In this document: in pieces, positions 7,086 through 10,630 of the stretch | Layout of the letters: every line of letters begins with the position of its first letter | Numbering within the stretch: position 1 is the stretch's first letter | Assembly (NCBI RefSeq): GCF_934632265.1 | Contig: NZ_CAKTYH010000069.1 | Span: 1-10,630, forward strand | From: an uncultured Senegalimassilia sp. | GTDB lineage: Bacteria > Actinomycetota > Coriobacteriia > Coriobacteriales > Eggerthellaceae | Direction of reading: 5' to 3' | DNA length: 10,630 bases | The notes under the pieces: generated by a model | What the model was told of the DNA's origin: nothing | The model's input: only the letters and a program-made list of their open reading frames with translations | The model's database searches: none | Position numbers and translations under genes: made by a program

Positions 7086-7129
7086 TACTAAACTAGTAAC
7101 ATAATACGTCGCGAAACGAAGAAATGGAA
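7086..7129 (-). promoter_or_regulatory. Candidate cyd promoter with dyad at the start site
   Basis: On the minus strand TATTAT (7101-7106) matches the -10 consensus at five of six positions; the -35 at 17-bp spacing (TTCCAT, 7124-7129) is poor. Transcription would begin near 7094, giving a leader of about 35 nt. The dyad TACTA-AAC-TAGTA (7086-7098) straddles that start point and could be an operator. An AT-rich block (7131-7160) with a second small dyad (TCTTA-A-TAAGA, 7131-7141) lies just upstream. No Rex, FNR or ArcA consensus is evident. Confidence 0.4.
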
Positions 7130-7190
7130 GTCTTAATAAGATTTTGTATCGATTATTTTTTGCGAGAACTTCTGTCAGCAGCGCGTTTGG

Positions 7191-7237
7191 GCGCACTGAG
7201 CCGTGCGTGCACCGTTTCGGTGCACGTGGCTTAGCGC
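7191..7237. other. Large imperfect hairpin between yvlD-type gene and cydA
   Basis: A perfect 9-bp stem (CGTGCACCG, 7206-7214, with 7218-7226) around a TTT loop is extended outwards by TGAGCC/GGCTTA (7197-7202 with 7228-7233) and GCGC/GCGC. It has no T tail on either strand. It could belong to 3' processing of the gene at 7322-7690 or to control of cyd transcription. Confidence 0.45.
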
Positions 7238-7269
7238 GGGAAAGCGCAACTCAGCGGGTTTTAGAGCCT

Positions 7270-7312
7270 GCTCGAGCGACGGCGGGTTCGGCGGGGTTGC
7301 CGCCGCTCGAGC
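7270..7312 (-). terminator. Hairpin after the four-helix membrane protein gene
   Basis: GCTCGAGCG (7270-7278) pairs with CGCTCGAGC (7304-7312); after one mismatch four more pairs form (7280-7283 with 7299-7302), leaving a 15-nt loop. It begins 9 nt beyond the stop codon of the gene at 7322-7690. A T tract is missing on the minus strand, so termination may be imperfect or Rho-assisted. Confidence 0.5.
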
Positions 7313-7321
7313 TGCGTTCGC

Positions 7322-7690
7322 CTAGTTATCCGCGACGACCGAGTTCATGATCGCGGACACGATGCTGATGACGATGGACGCGAAGAACGCGCTGCCGAAG
7401 CTGGAGATGTAAAAGCCCACATGGAACATGCCGTTGCTCAACCATGCGGCAAGGTACAGCATGGCGGTGTTCACCACCAGGTAGAAGATGCCGAACGTCA
7501 GGCATGTGATGGGCAGGCTGAGCAGCTGCAACAGCGGCTTGATGCTCATGTCGATGAGCGACAGCGCCAGGCCGGTGATGGCCACGGCGATCCAGCTTTC
7601 GGTGGTGCCCAGCACGGCGATGCCGGGGACCAGCCATACGGCGGCCCCTACGGCGACGGCGGTGACCAGCCAACGGATGATGAATTGCAT
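7322..7690 (-). CDS. Four-helix membrane protein, YvlD/DUF360 (phage_holin_4_2) family
   Basis: The 122-residue protein has four hydrophobic helices at about residues 5-27, 31-48, 56-84 and 93-117. The pattern IKPLLQLLSLPITCLTFGIFYLVVN is split here as IKPLLQLLSLP (50-60) and TFGIFYLVVN (65-74), the hallmark of the DUF360 family that databases call phage holin family 4. Despite that name most members, such as Bacillus YvlD, are chromosomal envelope proteins of unknown function; no phage genes lie nearby. A GGGAGA-type ribosome-binding site (about 7694-7700) supports the start. The gene appears to stand alone, flanked by hairpins, and shares direction with cydA downstream and the kinase upstream. 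The family is clear, the function is not. Confidence 0.85.
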   Translation of the reverse strand: MQFIIRWLVTAVAVGAAVWLVPGIAVLGTTESWIAVAITGLALSLIDMSIKPLLQLLSLPITCLTFGIFYLVVNTAMLYLAAWLSNGMFHVGFYISSFGSAFFASIVISIVSAIMNSVVADN

Positions 7691-7787
7691 GGCGTCTCCC
7701 TTCGGTGCGGTGGGGCATGGGTCAAGATGGTTGCCTCCGATTATAGCCTCGCTTTATGCGCGGGGCGTGTGCGGCGCCGCGGTAACT

Positions 7788-7802
7788 CCGCCTCGGAGGC
7801 GG
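7788..7802. other. Perfect GC-rich dyad upstream of the four-helix protein gene
   Basis: CCGCCTC and GAGGCGG flank a single central G. It lies about 100 bp upstream of the gene at 7322-7690 and 74 bp downstream of the kinase stop codon, so it may be an operator for the former or part of the terminator region of the latter. An 11-nt sequence, CGGCGCCGCGG, occurs at 7772-7782 and again at 7832-7842. Confidence 0.35.
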
Positions 7803-7832
7803 CTCTGCCGCGTGACGTCGCACGCGCCCTAC

Positions 7833-7868
7833 GGCGCCGCGGCCTCGCTGCAGGAGGGCCGCGGCGCC
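7833..7868 (-). terminator. Hairpin after the hybrid kinase gene
   Basis: A perfect 12-bp GC-only stem (GGCGCCGCGGCC, 7833-7844, with 7857-7868) encloses a 12-nt loop and begins 7 nt past the kinase stop codon. There is no T tail on the minus strand, so this is a stable 3'-end hairpin that may terminate only in part. Confidence 0.55.
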
Positions 7869-7875
7869 CGCGTCG

Positions 7876-10503
7876 CTAGCGATCGTCGTTGCGCTGCAGC
7901 TCGTCCAGGGCCTTCGCCAGGTCGGCGATCTTGAACGGCTTGCCCACGTGCGCGTTCATGCCCGAGTCCAGGGCCTTCTTCACGTCGTCGGCGTAGGCGT
8001 TGGCGGTCAGCGCGATGATAGGCGTTGTCTGCGCGTCGTCTCGCGGCAGCTTGCGGATGGCGCGCGTGGCCTCGTAGCCGTCCATCACGGGCATCATGGC
8101 GTCCATGAGCACGGCATCGAAATGCTGCGGCTCGCTTTCGGCGAACAGCTCCACGGCCTCCTTGCCGTTTTGCGCCTGCTCGAGGGCCGCCCCGCGCTCG
8201 GTGAGCATCTCGGCCAGGATGATGCGGTTGATCTGGTTGTCCTCGGCCACCAGGTAGCGCCGGCCCTTGAACACCTCGGTATAAGAGGGTCGCTTCTCGT
8301 CCGCACCGCCCTTCGCGCGGCCGTGCTCGGCGTCCTTGCCCGCTCGCTTGCCCTTGCCGGGTTCGTTCTCGGCGGCCTTGCACGGGCACGGCTTCGCCCC
8401 TTCGCCTTCGCCCAGCTTGAACTTCAGCTTCACGGTGAACGTGGTGCCGTGGCCCTCCTTGCTTTCCACGTCGATGGTGCCGCCCATGGCGTCTACCAGG
8501 GCCTTCGTGATGGTCATGCCCAGGCCGGTGCCCTGGATGCCCTGCATCTGCCTGCCTTCGGCGCGCTCGAACGGGGCGAAGACGTGGTCGATGAACTCAG
8601 GCGGCATGCCCATGCCGTTGTCGCGCACGATGAAGCTCAGGCGCACGAAATTCGGGCTGGTCTGCTCGTGCTCCTCCACGTGCAGGGCCACCATGCCGCC
8701 GTCGGGCGTGTACTTCACCGCGTTCGACAGCAGGTTCAGCAGGATCTGGCGCACGCGCAGCTGGTCGGCCGCGAAGCTGCGATGCTGCACGTTCACCGCG
8801 TCGAGCGTGAGCAGCTGCCCCTTCGCGGCGGTTTGCGGCCGCATGATGGCGTCCACGTCGCGCAGCAGCGTGTCCAGATCGCAGCATTCCTCCTGCAGCT
8901 CGATGGCGCCGCTTTCGATCTTGGACATGTCGAGCACGTCGTTGATCAGGCTGAGCAGGTGCTGCGACGAGGCCTGGATGGTGGCCAGGCATTCGTCGGT
9001 CTTCTCCCAGTTGCCGGCGTTGTCGCGCGCTATCTGCGTCATGCCCATGATGGCGTTGATGGGGGTGCGGATGTCGTGGGACATCTTCGCCAAGAACGTG
9101 CTCTTCGACTGGTTGGACTGCTTGGCTATGGCAAGCGCCTGCTGCAGGCGTTCGCGGCTTTCGGTCTCCTTCGTGCGGTCGAACAGCACGTACACCAGCT
9201 TCTCCGTGTCGCCCACCTTCGCGCGGAACAGCGTCTCGTGGTACCAGCGCAGCTCGCCGGTCTCCTGGTGGCGGCGCGTGCTGTCGCCGTCGCGGTGGTC
9301 GTTGCTGGGAAGCGTGTGCATGTTGGATTCAAGCAGGCCCTCCGACCCCGGCTCCAGCGAGCGGTCGATGTTGCGCACGTCCTTGGCGATGTCGGCGGAA
9401 GGGATGCCCAGGATACGCTGCGTGTTCGGGCTGACGTAGTCCACCGCGCCGTCGTCGGGGCTGAACATGACGAAGATGTTGTCGGTGCTGCCCGACAGCG
9501 CGCTGAACAGCTGCTCGCGATATTTCACTTCCCTGACCTGCTGGTCGAGCACGCGACGCCCGTGCTGCACCAGGATGCCCACCACCAGCGCGGCAAGCGC
9601 GAACAGCACCACCGACACGGTGGCGATGGTGAGCAGCTGCACCTCCGACATGCTGGCGTTGACCACGTTGCTGGGCACCACGCCCACCATCACCCAGTCC
9701 TCGAACCCGACGGGCATGTAGGTGAGATAGTACTGGTTGGTGGCGGTGGAGAACTGCGTGGTGCCGCTCTGGCCTGCGTCGATGTCGGACCGGATGGAAT
9801 CGATGCCGCCGTCTGCGCCGAACGAGGCGATCTGGCCGAGCCAGTCGAGCAGGTTGGACGACTGCGAGTATTGGTCGGTGGCGGAGAACAGCAGGTTGCC
9901 GGCCGGCGTGATGACGAAGCAGCTGGACTGCCCGTCGAAGGCGTTCACGTCAAGGGCCGCCTCCATGTCGTGGTTGTTGTAGCTTATGGCGATGGCGGAG
10001 TAGTCGAACCCGTCGAACGAGGCGGGCGTCACGGGCGTGGCGAACACCGTCAGCCCCGTGCCGCTGGTGGGGACGGTGTCCGCCACGATGCTGTTCCCGC
10101 TGTTCAGCTGATCGAGCTGCTGGCCCAGGTTGAGCGTGCCGCGCTCGCCGTCGGGCGTTGCGTAGCCGCCCTGCGAGTTGATGAAGTAGAAGTCGGTGAA
10201 GCCCCACTTGGCCTGTTCGCCGTCTATGAACTCGCGCGCCTGCTCGGCGTCGTCGCCGGACACGGAGCCGCCGGGCGAGTGGGCGGCGGAGTCCTCGAAC
10301 ATGGTGTTCCACGTGCTCAGGTGGTTCCAGTTGTCGGATACCAGCATGGAGAACGTGTTGTTGACCTGGGAATATATCTCCTTCAGGTGGTCGGCGCTCT
10401 CGTCGTGCACCTTCTCCTGGATGAAGTGGACGTACAGGCCGCACACGCAGGCAAGCGTCACGATGACGATGCCGATGGCGGCGGCGAGGGATCGTCGTTT
10501 CAT
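7876..10503 (-). CDS. Orphan hybrid sensor histidine kinase
   Basis: The 875-residue membrane kinase reads, in order: helix 1 (6-28), an extracellular sensor of about 255 residues (Cache-like in length and aromatic content), helix 2 (288-313), PAS (about 330-445), HisKA with the phospho-accepting H476 in SHDIRTP, HATPase_c with N594 (NAVKYTP), DNGMGM (628-633) and GTGLGM (658-663), a charged linker (697-745), and a C-terminal receiver with E754/D755, the phospho-acceptor D801, T833 and K855. All catalytic residues are present, so it should autophosphorylate and pass phosphate to its own receiver; an Hpt protein and a DNA-binding regulator must be encoded elsewhere. The stimulus is unknown. 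The ribosome-binding site is weak (GAGG at 10508-10511, 4 nt from the ATG). The gene has no partner in the window. Confidence 0.92.
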   Translation of the reverse strand: MKRRSLAAAIGIVIVTLACVCGLYVHFIQEKVHDESADHLKEIYSQVNNTFSMLVSDNWNHLSTWNTMFEDSAAHSPGGSVSGDDAEQAREFIDGEQAKWGFTDFYFINSQGGYATPDGERGTLNLGQQLDQLNSGNSIVADTVPTSGTGLTVFATPVTPASFDGFDYSAIAISYNNHDMEAALDVNAFDGQSSCFVITPAGNLLFSATDQYSQSSNLLDWLGQIASFGADGGIDSIRSDIDAGQSGTTQFSTATNQYYLTYMPVGFEDWVMVGVVPSNVVNASMSEVQLLTIATVSVVLFALAALVVGILVQHGRRVLDQQVREVKYREQLFSALSGSTDNIFVMFSPDDGAVDYVSPNTQRILGIPSADIAKDVRNIDRSLEPGSEGLLESNMHTLPSNDHRDGDSTRRHQETGELRWYHETLFRAKVGDTEKLVYVLFDRTKETESRERLQQALAIAKQSNQSKSTFLAKMSHDIRTPINAIMGMTQIARDNAGNWEKTDECLATIQASSQHLLSLINDVLDMSKIESGAIELQEECCDLDTLLRDVDAIMRPQTAAKGQLLTLDAVNVQHRSFAADQLRVRQILLNLLSNAVKYTPDGGMVALHVEEHEQTSPNFVRLSFIVRDNGMGMPPEFIDHVFAPFERAEGRQMQGIQGTGLGMTITKALVDAMGGTIDVESKEGHGTTFTVKLKFKLGEGEGAKPCPCKAAENEPGKGKRAGKDAEHGRAKGGADEKRPSYTEVFKGRRYLVAEDNQINRIILAEMLTERGAALEQAQNGKEAVELFAESEPQHFDAVLMDAMMPVMDGYEATRAIRKLPRDDAQTTPIIALTANAYADDVKKALDSGMNAHVGKPFKIADLAKALDELQRNDDR

Positions 10504-10576
10504 GGGACCTCGTTTCGGGCAAGCGCGGGAGGTGCCCGCGCGGGGCGTATGGAGGGGGTTCGGCGGCGGGCGTCGG

Positions 10577-10624
10577 CGTATGCGCGCCGGGCCCGGTCGC
10601 GCGTTCGGGTCCGGCGCGCATGCG
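10577..10624. other. Strong 20-bp hairpin upstream of the kinase gene
   Basis: The core arms ATGCGCGCCGG (10580-10590) and CCGGCGCGCAT (10611-10621) are perfect complements. Pairing continues inwards (10591-10596 with 10605-10610, two wobbles) and outwards (10577-10579 with 10622-10624), leaving an 8-nt loop. It lies about 75 bp before the kinase ATG. No T tail is seen within the window. It may terminate a gene beyond the right edge or fold in the kinase leader. Confidence 0.5.
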
Positions 10625-10630
10625 TTGGGC

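Noticed and set aside
7322..7690. Phage holin indicating a prophage
   Set aside because: The database name is misleading: the family is a chromosomal YvlD-type membrane protein and no phage genes, integrase or attachment site are present.

Overview
The window is GC-rich, with gene order, codon bias and protein content that fit an anaerobic or microaerotolerant actinobacterium of the Coriobacteriia, most likely an Eggerthellaceae genus (Eggerthella/Gordonibacter-like). This placement is inferred from the style of the proteins and the intergenic repeats; no rRNA or other phylogenetic marker is present.

Layout. Positions 1-134 hold copies of a REP-like intergenic repeat. A ferritin gene follows (200-715, +), closed by a strong intrinsic terminator. 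The 600-bp gap after it is not empty: an AT-rich segment with short repeats leads into a near-consensus sigma70 promoter (-10 at 939-944), a potentially structured stretch without a convincing ORF, and a second strong terminator (1173-1206). This looks like a complete non-coding transcription unit or an attenuated leader. Next is an iron-dependent alcohol dehydrogenase of the BdhA/YqhD type, whose true start is 1319. The ADH converges on lrgB across a hairpin-rich region (2508-2652).

All later genes are on the minus strand: lrgA-lrgB (4087 to 2708, a holin-like CidA/LrgA protein and its LrgB partner); cydA-cydB (7059 to 4595, cytochrome bd quinol oxidase) followed directly by an unnamed 57-residue, two-helix membrane ORF (4594 to 4421); a four-helix YvlD/DUF360 membrane protein (7690 to 7322); and a large orphan hybrid sensor histidine kinase (10503 to 7876) with a periplasmic sensor, PAS, HisKA, HATPase and receiver domain.

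Functionally, ferritin (iron storage and Fe(II)/O2 chemistry) and cytochrome bd (high-affinity O2 reduction) both suit an anaerobe coping with traces of oxygen, and the ADH would dispose of aldehydes with NAD(P)H. LrgAB, YvlD and the kinase are envelope functions with no demonstrated link to each other. The observations most worth a second look are the small membrane ORF at the end of the cyd operon and the orphan promoter-RNA-terminator unit upstream of the ADH.
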